DNA of 64,000 nt from Astrothelium macrocarpum (taxonomy: Eukaryota; Ascomycota; Dothideomycetes; Trypetheliales; Trypetheliaceae). The notes below the pieces were generated by a model. It was given only the letters and a program-made list of their open reading frames with translations. It was not told the DNA's origin and ran no database searches. The first letter of the stretch is position 1. Each line of letters opens with the position of its first letter. The translations under genes were made by a program, and so were the position numbers. Location: NCBI GenBank assembly GCA_021030915.1, contig JAGEMR010000039.1, positions 1 through 64,000 on the forward strand. Reading direction: 5' to 3'. Below, in pieces: positions 31,511 to 43,825 of this stretch.

Positions 31511-34500
31511 TCGACGCACTGTACAGCTTCCATGAGGGTTCAATGATCAAAGCCCGAAAGCTTTCGAAAGAGCAGACAGCAGACGGCCAGATCATTTGGT
31601 GAAATACTTTGCGTAGCACTGTATCATGGATCCTTGAGCTATGAATCATTCGCCGAGTCATGTCTGCGATGGGCATAGCATATCGTCAGAACGCTTAATC
31701 AGCGATCACGTCGGCGATCATTGCATCAAACTTCAGCTCAGTGCCTGAGAGTGCTTAATATGGGAATGCGGAATGCCTGGTCAAGACCGTTCGTTCAGGT
31801 ACACAGCTGGTGCACACATCGTTCCCAAAGGCAATGTGCTTCTTCATTTAGCGAGAAAGGGCAGACACACCTTGTCGACATATTCCCGTAACGCATTACC
31901 AAAGTCACACTCGGTGGCCATCCAGATACTGTCCCGAGTTCAAAGCATGGAGATCATGCCGATTGTAAAGGACAAGGTTTCTATAGGATGACATAGTCGG
32001 CTGACCGCTTGTCTATCTGCCTGGAACCCAAAATAGATAACTGTTACAGAAACTAGCAGAAGGTTAACATTACCAAGTCACGATAGTGCCTCCTGGTATA
32101 CGGCAAACCATCGTCTTTGGAGTCTGTGGTGGCCCTTCCAGCTATCCGTTAAACAGCATCTAGAAACGCAAAGAGTATCTAAAAAGCGAGATGCTGATTT
32201 CAGACACGATGAGGGCCCTGGGTAGTTCCACCGCATCGACGGGAAAACTTGATAGTATCCGTACGCAATTTGATTTACACGCTTCAGTTGGGTGGTCCGT
32301 AAGTTGTTAGGGACCCAGCGAAACCGGAGACAATAATGTACAGCCGCGTCCAGGCACAGTGGAGGGTGCCTTGATCGCTTTTCCGGGCCTTTACGAACCA
32401 CGCAATCGACGATCCACATCTCCACGTCGAAGCCTTGTACTCCCACGGCTGGGCTGGAATCGCTGGATCGACTGCTTTTGTCTGTCTGATGAAAGAGTCG
32501 CTTCAGCGATGGGCATGTCACCAGAAGATGCAATTAGCTACCAAGCTTATTACAGCAGCAACATGTCTTCGCGGCCTCTTTCACATTCTGGAATCGTTAT
32601 GGTAGGGCGTGCCTGTTGGTCCGCTAAGGTACAGGAGTGGAGTTTACGCGCCCCTTGATGAAGATGCAAGGCGAACAGTTGATGAAAGTATCACCCACGA
32701 AGGCAGGTCGACACGGAATCCATCGTATGCCTGCTTCAACGAAAGAGCGGTCAGGTTTGCTTGTACTTGATACTGTATGGAACTTGGTCATCAGCATGCT
32801 GAGCTGCATATACCTAAAATTAAACAGTCTGTCCGTCTTCTTTGTTCCTATTCCTAGCTAGAATGGACTGAGGAGAGCATCTCCCAAGCGATGCCGTCAT
32901 CAGTCTGGATAGATAGATCAGTTTGATGCCCAAGCTGTGCCCAATTTTAGCAATTCAGAACAAGATGATCTACATACTTTACATGCGTTGACATGTAGAT
33001 CCACGCTGGTCCATACATCACAATACACAAAAGGGTGGCAAATCATGTGAAAGATTCCTCCTAAGGCCAAATTACTCTATTAAGCGAGCATCCCTACGGC
33101 ACAGTTAAAGGATCAGCCGTCCGTGCCAGGCAGCCGCTTAACTTGCAGGACCATCCAAGCTGAGAGTGCGATATATTTTACCAGCAGTCTGGGTGGGCTT
33201 ATGCTCGACCGTTTCGAAAGATCAGTCGTACAACAAACTTTCTATTGCACCAACATGCCTTATTTCCCCGCATAAGCTTTTCGCCTCCCATGTGGCCTCC
33301 CTGTGTGCTTAGAGGAGGCTCTCAGCCCATCTCGCCCAGGGGTCTAGTACGGCTGGCTTACAGGCCATGGTTGGATTGAGTAGTCAGCGCTATCTGCTTC
33401 GCTCCTTGCGGGCCGAGGCGAATTGTGCCTTAGCTAAGTAGCCCAAGGGTTGTCGATGGGCGCCATAGGGCGCGATGGATGCGAAGGATGGGCGCGATGT
33501 GTCGTGAGAGGCCGGCCGTCCGACAACCGCCGATAGTATACCGATGGCGCGAAGTCGAAGGCAGCAAGGCATACTCGGCCTCTCCTTGTGATGCGCAAAC
33601 CGCACGCTTTCGGTCGTTTTTGGGAGTTCATTTGGATTACCAGCTTAGCAATCCTGCATGAGGCGCCCTAAAGTCAAGTCATTGCAGTGTGCAAAATTCT
33701 TGGCCCTCTCTTTGCCCAGAGAAGGGTAGTTGCACAGCAGCTCCTATTGTCGGAGCCGTGGCCGAAATGCGCCCACCCTAAGTTGATGGAGGTAGAAGAA
33801 ACTTCCATGGAATCCTTGTCGTCTCCAAATCCAAATGTCTCCCAGCACAGGCCCGGATGAAAAGCGAGCATTGTGGTGGAACTGCCACAGTTCACGGAGG
33901 TGTGGCGGGTTGTGTTGCGGCTAGAGAGCTTAGATTGGTTTAGTGTAGCATCAACGAGCCACGACACTGCCACCAGGTTGACGTATCCCACCAATCCAAG
34001 CCCGTCCAGCTGGCCATCTCATGAGGCACATGCACCCCCGAAGATGCTGCGCAGCAGTTTGTCCATCTTCCACCATCTCGCTTTCCTGCGCAGTATTCAT
34101 CCAGGCATGACTAGTTCATGCCCGTCGTGTTTCCAGCAGCATGCCCTATTGTTTCACATTCTGGCTCGTTTTTGTGTCAGCAGCATTGTGAGCCAGTGCA
34201 TCCACGGCCCTGCGGCTGATGATTTTCGCTGCTCATTTAGGCTGCCCTCTATAGGCAAGTCACGCTGTACCCTATTCTTGGCCCCATGCCGACGTCAAAT
34301 GCGGCTTCTCATAAACACTTGTCGACGTGCCATAGCCCACAGGGCTGTGTCAGAATGGTTTCGGTAATCTTTCAGACGATGAAAGATGCACTGTAGCCGC
34401 GACCAGCCTACACTTGCTCGGCCATGTTCATTTCTTTTGCGCCATTATCTGCAGGTCACGAATCCGCCCTACTCGCCTTCAACTTTAGGCAACGACAAAA

Positions 34501-35021
34501 CACACCCACCATTAAAACCCATTTCTCCCGTTAGTGCCTTTTGCCCTGTCTCTGGCTACATGTACCCCTCCTCTAATTCGTTTCCGGTCTTTTCATGATT
34601 TCAGTCTCGTTTTGATCGAAGATACTCATCCTCGATCTATTTGTTTTCGTGCATAGTTGAAAAGTACATCCGACTTGTTGTCTTGAATCACCTTGTCATT
34701 TGCGAGACCAAAAATACTTCGTTCACGCGACGCACCAGATCATACGATCCCTGCTTGTTTCTTTTTCTCTCATAACCGAAAACGTCTCCCTCTTATCTGC
34801 CTTTGCAGCTGCCACCAAGAAAGCCTGAAGTTTGGAACGTGGAAAACTTTTCTTGTCTGTTTGCCTTTCGCCTTGCCGGGACCGATCTCGGAACTTGATA
34901 CGGATAGAGCGCCGCTCCACGGCTGCATTTCAAGCGGTGATGAACGCGTTGGATCTCATTTAGTGTACGAAGGCTGGAACACATCGAGGTAACTGACCAA
35001 ACTTCTTCGAATCGAGCGGAT
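31511..35021. other. 3.5-kb gene-poor stretch
   Basis: No gene supported. An ORF on the minus strand at 32078-32533 (151 codons, Trp/Tyr/Cys-containing, protein-like composition) and another at 32624-32809 may be pieces of one decayed gene; no family recognised. A GC-richer patch at 33280-33640 contains repeated GGGCGCGATG-like words. Pyrimidine-rich sequence at 34380-34980 probably belongs to the next gene's promoter and leader. Confidence 0.4.
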
Positions 35022-36659
35022 ATGTGTCATATCAAACGTAGGATATATGTTGACCAGACAGGTCACCGTAAAGTCGACAGAGAAATATACGAGTGTGAAT
35101 TCCGCAGAAGAGGCGTACCGTGCGCCATGACGAGCGAGGATGAAGGTGAAATCCGTACCAGAGAAATCCGACCCGCCACCTCATCAGGACATCATTCGAG
35201 GGATCAAACAGTGATAGTTGAGGAATCCGGTGCAAGGGATTCTCGACATCACAGTGGTCGAAGTCGACTACCAATCGGAACTTTGTTCCTTGAAAGCATA
35301 GGTGCGAGGAAGAAAACGAAGAAAGAAAAGCCGCACTCTAAGAGACACAAAGACCCAATTGAGGTCGTCATTGATCAAACAGAAACGTCAGTCCCGCCTC
35401 CGTTATCATCATACTATGAAGGCGGAGCCTTTGAGCATCCAAGACATCCTCCTCCGCCACCTACGCATCATCCACCAACTCCAGCAACTAGAGCAACGAG
35501 ACCGAGACATGCTGTAATAGTAGATCCGGCAACCGATCCGGTGCCCGATTCACCAACCAATCCGCCCCGTCGTCGTAGACATCGAGCGGATACAGTGATT
35601 CACGACGTTCGAACGGAGCACATCCCAGCACCTCCAGCAGAGACTTCACGTCGAGACCGTCTTTATCGAGAAAGCGGTGAATATGTTCGATCGAGACACG
35701 ATTCCGGTATCCAAACCTCGACGACAGTAACTCCAGAGTCAACAGGTTATTCGGCTGAAAACGACACCGAGTACATGGACCGCATGTTTGCTCGAGACGA
35801 GGCACGAAAACGAAACGATGAAGAAATCCGGAGACGAAACGAAGAGGACCGTCGCCGTGAGCAACAGCTGAAACGAGAGGCTGACGAGCTTCGCCAAGCG
35901 CAAATCGAGCGTGAGCGGGGCCAAGCAAGAGAAGAACGGCGGCGCTCTCACGAAGCCGAGTTGCGGCGTCTCGATGAAGAGCGACGAGCTCGAGAGCGCC
36001 GAGATGAAGAGCGTCGAGAGCGAGAAGAACGGCGTAGACGGGCGGAGAGCGCCGAGAGAGAGTACCGAGCCAGAGAAGAGCGGCGCAGGCGAGACGAGAG
36101 CGCCGAGCGCAGGCGGCGTCTCCGAGACGAGCTGCGCAGGCAAGACGAGCTCGCAGCAGAGCGACGCGCTCGCGAACAGCGCGACTACTGGCGGCGGCGT
36201 GCGGAGTGGGAGCAGGACGAGCAACGTCGACGACGATATCGCTATCACCATGACCGCGAATACATCGGTGGTGGTGGTCATGGTGGTCGAGGCTCGCCCT
36301 TTCCCGAATACCAGGAACCTGCGTATGCTCTACCGCGATACTCGCATGCGCATGGCGGCGACCGCCTCTCATCATACCACAATCCTTCCATGCGATACGG
36401 CCGCGCTCCTCCTCTGGAGTCGCCGAGGGTGCTCCGCTACCATCCGGCTCCAGGGCATGGCTATGATGGGCGACATGGCACGTACTATTATTCTGACACC
36501 ACGCGGCCGGGCACTCGCATTGAGCAGCGTGTGAGCAGCAACGGGTGGCCTAATAGAGGGGCGCTGTTCCGCAGGAATACGTGTAGCGGTGGCTATCCGG
36601 CGTATCATCGTGACGGCGAACGGGCTGCGCGGCGGAATGCCATGTTTTGGGGTGATTGA
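35022..36659 (+). CDS. Arg/Glu-rich helical (ER-type single alpha-helix) protein
   Basis: Intronless, 545 residues. The N-terminus (MCHIKRRIYVDQTGHRKVDR) has the basic, conserved-looking start seen in many fungal proteins of unknown function. Residues about 130-190 are Pro/His-rich. Residues about 255-405 are an almost pure alternation of Glu, Arg, Asp and Lys in short blocks (for example RRRNEEDRRREQQLKREADE). This is predicted to form a long charged single alpha-helix or coiled coil. The C-terminus is Gly/Tyr/Arg-rich and disordered. Such proteins act as rigid linkers or scaffolds; no specific role can be assigned. A long antisense ORF over the same bases is a by-product of the codon pattern. 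Confidence 0.7.
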   Translation: MCHIKRRIYVDQTGHRKVDREIYECEFRRRGVPCAMTSEDEGEIRTREIRPATSSGHHSRDQTVIVEESGARDSRHHSGRSRLPIGTLFLESIGARKKTKKEKPHSKRHKDPIEVVIDQTETSVPPPLSSYYEGGAFEHPRHPPPPPTHHPPTPATRATRPRHAVIVDPATDPVPDSPTNPPRRRRHRADTVIHDVRTEHIPAPPAETSRRDRLYRESGEYVRSRHDSGIQTSTTVTPESTGYSAENDTEYMDRMFARDEARKRNDEEIRRRNEEDRRREQQLKREADELRQAQIERERGQAREERRRSHEAELRRLDEERRARERRDEERREREERRRRAESAEREYRAREERRRRDESAERRRRLRDELRRQDELAAERRAREQRDYWRRRAEWEQDEQRRRRYRYHHDREYIGGGGHGGRGSPFPEYQEPAYALPRYSHAHGGDRLSSYHNPSMRYGRAPPLESPRVLRYHPAPGHGYDGRHGTYYYSDTTRPGTRIEQRVSSNGWPNRGALFRRNTCSGGYPAYHRDGERAARRNAMFWGD

Positions 36660-37860
36660 TTTTTCTTGTTGCACGGTGTTTCTGGGGTTTGCATGGTGTG
36701 TGTTGGAATGATGGGATTTTTGGTAGAACCGAATGATACCACTTTAGGAATTTGCTTCAAGTTTTAATTCGCCGGGAAGCCGGTTTCCATTCCACTTGAT
36801 GGTCGTTGTAAAATCTTGCGTACGTTGGTTTGGGCATGATGTGGGTATTCCTGGTGTGCAGTTGGAGATGTTGGTAGCTGGTAATAAGGCTCAACGACGG
36901 TATTTCCTGTCATGTTAGTAAGCTTTTTCCAGCATTCAGTTGCTAGAAAAAAACTTTGTGAAAATTTATTGGTTTACTGTATGCTTGACAGCCGTCCGTC
37001 ACGCCATTATGAACTCATGTCAAATGCTTGCTGACATGGGGGCCACCATTAAGCCGCGCCACGCAGGCCGTCGGATGCAAGATTACTCCTTCCTTTCCCC
37101 ACACCGTCACAGAATATTCTACGAGAAAAATGGAGCACAAGCACAATGGCTTACCGTACTTCAAGACTTACATATTCTTCCTGCTATGTTTGTTTACCCC
37201 TGCTGTTAACTTGATGTCCCGTTTCACGCAATTTCCAGAGGCAAAGACCGCTATCCGAAAGATCCCCATCCAATTCCAATGGAACCCGCGGAGCTGTTGG
37301 TTACAGAATGTACAAGGACCAGGCCTTTGTGGAGCTGACCGAGCGAATACTAAATTTTCCTTCCTTATGGATCTTGTGTTAACGCTACCTTGAATACGAA
37401 AGGAGCTAAAAGTCTAGTCTATGCCGAAAACATCAATAAACTAGGTAGTTTCTATTTCCTCTTGTGGAACACCGTTGTCAAAGTTGATCCAGCACAAAGA
37501 CCATCCAAACAACGTCGCACAACAACTAAGAAATTCGACTTGGGAGCTAAACAATAGTCAAGAACGTGCAATGATTTACGACATCATTACTTGTGATGGT
37601 TCAGCCCATCTAATCAGCAAGCGGGTCAATCTAAGCGCAAATCTTATCCGGTCTATGCCAGCGGCGTGGTTCCCCTGTGCGGCAAAGACAGGCATCATCC
37701 CACGTAGCGCGGCAGAGAAAGACATGGAATTTATTGCCGTGATAAATGTATCTCATATTACGTTGCCGATGAACATGAAAATTTTTTAGATTGGAATATA
37801 AAAGCTCAGTGAGAGCATCCCAGCAACGGAGTCAATCTCTCTGGTCATTTGGGTGTTATC
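36660..37860. other. intergenic with catalase promoter
   Basis: No gene seen. The catalase TATA box is at its right end. Confidence 0.5.
37797..37804 (+). promoter_or_regulatory. TATA box of the catalase gene
   Basis: TATAAAAG, 57-64 bp upstream of the catalase ATG, a canonical match at a usual distance. Confidence 0.65.
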
Positions 37861-40153
37861 ATGGAACTTCTCACTGTTCTTTCTCTGTTTCTTCAAATAT
37901 GGCTCTCCATAGCAACATGTCCGTATAAGGATGCTGGAGTAGAGCTCGAACGGCGCCAGAGCCCGGAAGGTGACGATGGCTTCCTCGATCAATTCACAGT
38001 CAACGATACCGATTCTTACACCACTACCGACTTTGGAACTCCTGTTGACGACCGTTATTCTCTAAAAGCTGGCGATCGAGGTCCAACCCTTCTCGAGGAT
38101 TTTGTTCTCCGCACTAAAATCACACGGTTCGATCATGAGAGAATTCCTGAGCGAGCTGGTTAGTGACCCCATCCTGTCCTCCTTCTGCAATAGCAACTGA
38201 TTGTAATAGTTCATGCGCGTGGAGCTGCTGCTCACGGGTACTTTGAGTCCTATGCAGACTGGTCTAATATCACGGCCGCATCCTTCCTCGGTCGAACGGG
38301 AAAGCAGACACCAATCTTCATGCGCTTCTCAACAGTAGCAGGGTCCAGAGGAAGTGTGGATACAGCACGCGATGTTCATGGGTTTGCGCTAAGACTGTAC
38401 ACCGATGCTGGGAACTATGGTTAGCTGTGGCATGCTTACAAAGAAGTATGCAGCTAATGATTTTTTCGCAGATATCGTAGGAAACAACATGCCAATCTTC
38501 TTCATACAGGACGCAATCCAATTCCCGGACTTGATTCATGCTGTCAAGCCAAGATCGGACAACGAAATTCCGCAGGCGGCTACTGCACATGATACTGCAT
38601 GGGACTTTTTCTCGCAGAACCCTTCTTCACTGCACACCTTATTCTGGGCACTATCAGGTCATGGCATTCCTCGGGGTTACCGATTCATGGATGGCTTTGG
38701 TATCCACACCTTCCGTTTCGTTACCGATGACGGAGCATCAAAATTAGTGAAGTTCCATTTCACTAGTCAACAGGGAGTGGCGTCTTTGATGTGGCCCGAA
38801 GCGCAAGCTACTGCAGGCCAAAACTCTGATTTCCACAGGTCAGATTTGTTCAACGCCATTGAATCCGGAAACTTTCCAGCATGGGAGTTGGGCGTGCAGA
38901 TTATGGATGAAAGCGATGTTCTCAAGTTTGGATTTGACCTGCTCGATCCAACCAAACTTGTTCCGGTCGAATATGTTCCCATCACACCGATCGGTCGATT
39001 AGTGCTTAACCAAAATCCTCGGAATTATTTCGCAGAAACAGAACAAGTGATGTTCTGCCCTGGTCATGTCGTTCGTGGTATCGACTTTTCAGATGACCCG
39101 TTGTTGCAGGGTCGTTTGTTTTCTTACGTTGACACTCAACTAAACCGGAATCTTGGATCGCCTAATTTTGAACAAATTCCGATCAATCGACCTCGGGTGC
39201 CAGTTCACAACAACAATCGCGATGGCGCTGGTCAGCAAATGATCCCTCTAAATCTTGCCGCTTACAGCAATAACTCATTAAACAACGGATCACCGATGCT
39301 TGCAAACCAGACCCAGGGTGAAGGCTTCTTCACAGCGCCTGCCAAAAAAGTGGTCGATGCTCAATACGTTCGTGACGTATCACCCACATTTCTCGATTAT
39401 TGGTCGCAACCACGGCTCTTCTACAATTCGCTTCAGCCTGGAGAGCAGCAACAACTGATCAACGCCGCCCGATTCGAGCTTTCTAACGTCCAATCTCAAG
39501 CAGTGCAACAGAGTGTCATTGATCAATTCAACAAAGTCGATCACGACCTCGCCGTCCGCGTCGCTCGTGCTATTGGTCTGCAATCGCCGGCACCAGATCC
39601 ACAGTATTATCATAACAACACGACTGCTGGAGTTGGCGCCTACAGAGTTCCACTTCCAAGCATAGCAACACTCAATATTGGTATTCTCGTTACTGTAGCT
39701 TCCAATACGTCCATGTCCCAAGCACAGAATCTAGCCAACTTCTTCAGCTCCAAGGGCGCGAGCGCATACGTCGTTGCGGAAACACTGGCTTCAGGTGCCA
39801 ATAAAACGTACAGCAATGCAGATGCCACAGCATTTGACGGTGTCATCGCTACTGATGATACAGCAAGTCTGTTCTCCACAAACTCAACGTCTTCCCTATG
39901 GCCATTAGGCCGGCCGATTCAGATCATCAGGGACGCCTTCAACTATGGGAAGCCTATCGGAGCCATCGGAAGCGGGTATACGGGCCTATCCCAGGCTGAG
40001 ATTCCTGCTAGTAGTTCTGAAGCCTTGGGGGTATATTCATTACTCAACAGTGCTGGAACCGGAACATCGATAAATTCCATGGGCAACTTTACGGCAAGTT
40101 TTGAGCAAGGCTTGAAACAATTCAAGTTCTTGGCACGATTTCCAATCGATTGA
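37861..40153 (+). CDS. catB: secreted large-subunit catalase (catB type)
   Basis: Three exons (37861-38158, 38210-38419, 38472-40153), 729 residues, typical of large-subunit heme catalases, which turn hydrogen peroxide into water and oxygen. A signal peptide (ELLTVLSLFLQIWLSIATC) marks it as secreted or wall-associated. It precedes a probable dibasic cleavage site (ELERRQ), as in fungal CatB enzymes. Active site: His about 101 (VHARGAAAHG), Asn about 174 (GNNMPIFFIQD) and heme-ligand Tyr about 387 (RLFSYVDTQLNR). The C-terminal flavodoxin-like domain (NIGILVTVASNTSMSQA onward) distinguishes the large subunit class. Both introns (51 and 52 bp) restore frame. It is probably induced in oxidative stress or sporulation; no element was identified beyond the TATA box. 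Confidence 0.96.
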
Positions 40154-40592
40154 AAATGTAGTCTGTAGACGAACTTGAGTATCGTGAGGCCAAGTAATCT
40201 TCTATTTAAAGGAGAATTAGAATCCGTCGATTCATTGTAAATATTGTTCGGATGGATAGAAACACTGCTCATTGAAGCCGTTGATGGGTCTAAGAAGGCG
40301 TATACACTGCGTCAATAATGATGACAACTTTCGTCTCGAATATTGTCTTGAAGTGCAGACCGTTCAAATCCCATGAAGGTTAGAAGCGATCATAAATCGA
40401 CGGATACCAGATTTTAAGGCGAACGACGGGTTGAGCTTTTGCTTTGGTCAATAATTGGTTGTCCTACCGGAAGCATATCTCGAGGTTCATTCGGCTAGGT
40501 GAGCCAGACGTGGATACAAGATGTTTTTTTCTGGGAAAGCAACTTTCATAACTCGTGTGCCATCTAGGTCTAATCCCTGTCCTGGAATTAAC
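40154..40592. other. intergenic between convergent genes
   Basis: Catalase and NLR 3' regions. Nothing else seen. Confidence 0.5.
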
Positions 40593-43500
40593 CTAATCAT
40601 CAAGCTTGGCTTCAAGCTCTGTACGCCCGCTTCTATATTCATTATTCGTTTGTATACAAGGGCGCTTGGCGTACTCAGCTATAGGTATTTCCGCGCATCT
40701 CTTCCTTTGCACCCCCAACTCTAGACCAAGACAAAGATCAGGATCATGCGAGGCGTTGATTGGTGCTGGCTTGGAGTTCTTCTCGCCCATGAGAATTTGA
40801 TGGCTGTCCACGTTCGAAGCCGTGCTGGCCATCTCCAGTCTTGTAGCCAACTGAAGTAGCTTTTTCCGCTTCTCGCTGACGCGGGGATCACAGGACCCCT
40901 GGAGCTCCTCCATTATCCAAATTTGCGTACCATTCGTAAAGGTCGCACCAGCTTTCAAGAACTCTTCTGCGACATCTGCAAATTCCAGCTTCGCTGGGTC
41001 GTCCAGGACGGTTCTCCTCATTCCGTCCTGCCAGGCAATCCATGGGGTAGTCAACCCGGTTTCTTCATCTGGTATTGGATGATTCGGGTCATTGCCAGAG
41101 GATAGAAGGAGTGAAGCCATCCGAGGTGTTAGAAATCCTAACCGGTCATTGCCTTGAATCCACCTTTTAACCTTGCCATTAATCAGGGGCAGCGCCACTG
41201 CATGGTACAGGAGAGGAAGGCAGTCGCATGAATGCGCTGTTGGTTCCCCCATTTGAGAGGACTCCTGGTGCATCGTTAGGTAATTTACGGCGCCTGCTTC
41301 AGCGGCAAGATTTAGCGCGACGTGAGAATGTCCAGGCCTTGCGTCATGTGAATTCATCGCGCAAAGGCGTTCGAACAAATCGCCATTTCGCGGCGGAGAT
41401 AGGGTGTCGAAGAACTCCTGTACAACCCAGAATATATTTCTCTTTCCGTTTGGGTCATTGCGGTCTGACTCTCTTCCCCATCGTATTCCCTCGCGAAAGA
41501 AATTAAATGCATGTTGCGTGTCCAACGGATAGGTGAGAATAGCTGAGTACAATTGTACGAGCGATAGATCCGCAGGTATTTCCAAATTGGGCGGCATTTG
41601 TAGGCATTCGAGTTCCCACACTGTCTCATTGTTCAAGAATTCGAAGACCGTGCGATGCATAAAACCCACCTCACTATCAATCTTCAAATCATGTGGTAGT
41701 GACTGGCCTTCTTTAACCCCACAGAAGCAGATTTGAGGGCTGGCTGCGAGCTCAAGCAAACCACCGCATCGACTTCTCAGGCGACCTTCCATCTCCTCGC
41801 ATAGCTCGCGCTGTTGCTCCTTTGTGAGCATCTGGATGCGCCTGACACTAAGACACTCATCCAAAAGAGCCAGACCTAGTGTGCTTATCGCACGAGCTTG
41901 GGTATGGTTCTCAGCGTGACTGACAGTATAGCACATCCGAAGAAGCCGAGCACATTGCTCTCGGTTGCGCTTATTAGTTTTACTGAGCATATGTTTGAAC
42001 ATCTCCTCAAGCTCTGGAGGCAATTCAAAAACTCGCTTCCAAAGTTCAGATATCCGATCGTAGTCCGAGAAACCAGAAATAAGCGACCGGCACGCCAGAA
42101 CCACCCAAAGAAAGACTCCAGAGGACTTAGTCACAACATCTTCCATGATTCCTTTTGCTTCTTCAGGATATCGAGCGATGAGCCGCTGCATATATCTATG
42201 GCTACCAATGACGTCTTGGACGTAGGACCTAATATCGTGTCGAGTCAAATGGTGGAGTTGTAGCGTTGGCAGTCCGTCAAATGAGACTACCAAATCCGGA
42301 ATGGGTCTACTTGCGACTACAACCTTCACATTGTCATTTGCAGTGAGCTCCTGAATAAATGCGACGCCATCGAGATAGTCTCCCACGAACTCATCCAGGC
42401 CATCAATGAAGAAGCAGAACTTGCCAATGTCAGACGACCTTTCGGCAATGACATGAAATGCGTGTTTGCTCTCAGCTGCTGATGGCAAGCCCGCATTTTC
42501 TTCAGTATCGTGGAGATGCTTCCACATAATCGGAAGGGCGCTGGCAATAAGCGACCGATGCTTCGAGAGGATCTGGTATAATAGAGCCCGTGAAAGCCCT
42601 TCTTGCGACTTTTGTAAAGAAGTACCAAGGTTAAAGAAGAAAAACTGAATGATTGAAAGATTTTTATTTTGAGCCCACTGTGAAAGAAGCGAAGTGGTTT
42701 TTTCATGACGAACTAGATATTTCATTAGTGTTGATTTACCACTGCCAGCCTTTCCCGACACCCAGTATACGCCTGAACCGTACTGTAGCCAATTCGATAA
42801 ATTGTGCCAAGGAATATGTCCTGCTGGTGGTTCAAGCGCCCAATGTAACGTTTTGTTGTGCGCCGGGGCTATGGACTCTTGCCGATCGTTCATTGTCCTG
42901 AACCAAAGTATTTGAAGGATCCGATCTTCGCATGCGCGTTTGAGGTATTTTCCCGTACACTCAGCTATGACGTTTCGGTGACTGAGTGAAGCGGCATGGA
43001 GAGTCTTGAGTTCTCTTAAGTCCCAAATGGTTTGGATATCTTCCTCAGTCATGGATGTCCTATCATATGTTGGCACGATTTGGTCGAGTTTTGTGACAAA
43101 ATATGCCAATTCCTTTACTAGGGTTTCGAACTTCTGTTTATCCCGAATGATCCAACGAACTCTTCTCCGTAAGGGAGTGTTCCGGTTGCGCACATTTGCC
43201 CTCAAGTTGAGGGCATCAAACTCTTGAATGAACTTTTCCAACCGACGGCCACTCATCGTAGAGATACGATCGAACTCAGGCGCGTCGATCTGCTCTCTGG
43301 AGATTCCAACTCCAAAGCGATGTCTTAGCTCTACTTCATCGCTCATGATATTTCGTATACAAGCTAAAATTCGAGCCACAGCCTGTTGCGTGGAAGGATC
43401 GTCTAGCCGCGTATCATAGTTCGGTCGGAAAAGCTTAACTCGGTCCACCCATTGAAGCAGTACGGTTCGCTCAATGTCCACCTTAGTGTCCAGGATCTCA

Positions 43501-43631
43501 AAGTCACGGCCAAGCTCACGAGAGTCCGCAAAGTTGTTAAATAAGTCGATGGTATCCTTAAATGCACCGATGAGCCCTACCACCCCTACCACGCCAAAGA
43601 CAAGGCCAGCCACCTCCGCCATGATACTCAC
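40593..43631 (-). CDS. HeLo-NACHT NLR-type (STAND) protein
   Basis: Intronless, 1012 residues; the ATG at 43622 (second Met) is an alternative start. An N-terminal HeLo domain (residues about 4-210; VAGLVFGVVGVVGLIGAFKD then GRDFEILDTKVDIERTVLLQW) is the membrane-targeting cell-death domain known from HET-S. The NACHT domain has Walker A SGKAGSGKST (about 288-297) and Walker B CFFIDGLDEF (about 405-415), followed by the VVASRP sensor and the FMHRTVFEFL block seen in many fungal NLRs. The C-terminal third has no recognised tandem repeats. By family, it is a sensor of non-self or heteroincompatibility signals that triggers cell death on ligand binding. It is head-to-head with a decayed PNP_UDP-NACHT gene. 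Confidence 0.92.
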   Translation of the reverse strand: MSIMAEVAGLVFGVVGVVGLIGAFKDTIDLFNNFADSRELGRDFEILDTKVDIERTVLLQWVDRVKLFRPNYDTRLDDPSTQQAVARILACIRNIMSDEVELRHRFGVGISREQIDAPEFDRISTMSGRRLEKFIQEFDALNLRANVRNRNTPLRRRVRWIIRDKQKFETLVKELAYFVTKLDQIVPTYDRTSMTEEDIQTIWDLRELKTLHAASLSHRNVIAECTGKYLKRACEDRILQILWFRTMNDRQESIAPAHNKTLHWALEPPAGHIPWHNLSNWLQYGSGVYWVSGKAGSGKSTLMKYLVRHEKTTSLLSQWAQNKNLSIIQFFFFNLGTSLQKSQEGLSRALLYQILSKHRSLIASALPIMWKHLHDTEENAGLPSAAESKHAFHVIAERSSDIGKFCFFIDGLDEFVGDYLDGVAFIQELTANDNVKVVVASRPIPDLVVSFDGLPTLQLHHLTRHDIRSYVQDVIGSHRYMQRLIARYPEEAKGIMEDVVTKSSGVFLWVVLACRSLISGFSDYDRISELWKRVFELPPELEEMFKHMLSKTNKRNREQCARLLRMCYTVSHAENHTQARAISTLGLALLDECLSVRRIQMLTKEQQRELCEEMEGRLRSRCGGLLELAASPQICFCGVKEGQSLPHDLKIDSEVGFMHRTVFEFLNNETVWELECLQMPPNLEIPADLSLVQLYSAILTYPLDTQHAFNFFREGIRWGRESDRNDPNGKRNIFWVVQEFFDTLSPPRNGDLFERLCAMNSHDARPGHSHVALNLAAEAGAVNYLTMHQESSQMGEPTAHSCDCLPLLYHAVALPLINGKVKRWIQGNDRLGFLTPRMASLLLSSGNDPNHPIPDEETGLTTPWIAWQDGMRRTVLDDPAKLEFADVAEEFLKAGATFTNGTQIWIMEELQGSCDPRVSEKRKKLLQLATRLEMASTASNVDSHQILMGEKNSKPAPINASHDPDLCLGLELGVQRKRCAEIPIAEYAKRPCIQTNNEYRSGRTELEAKLDD

Positions 43632-43825
43632 TGAAGTGCAGGAACTAGAGCCGATTCATTAGGTGGAAGGAAAGATGGAGAAGCCGATTCAGTGTTAGAA
43701 GCATCTTAGTTGAAAAGGGGGGAACGAAGAGCGTTGTAGAATTGAAAGATTTGAGAGGAAGGCTGAGTGTTGCCTAGCACAGCCACAGTATGTAGGAGCC
43801 CTACGGGCACTCGCATGGTGTTTCT

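Noticed and set aside
33873..34367. 164-codon + strand ORF in the gene-poor stretch
   Set aside because: Arg/Ser/Cys-rich composition typical of random sequence, no domain, no good start context or introns.
35488..36375. 295-codon minus-strand ORF opposite the Arg/Glu-rich gene
   Set aside because: The repeated GAG/CGC-type codons of the + strand gene make the opposite strand stop-free; composition is Leu/Ala/Arg filler with no domain.
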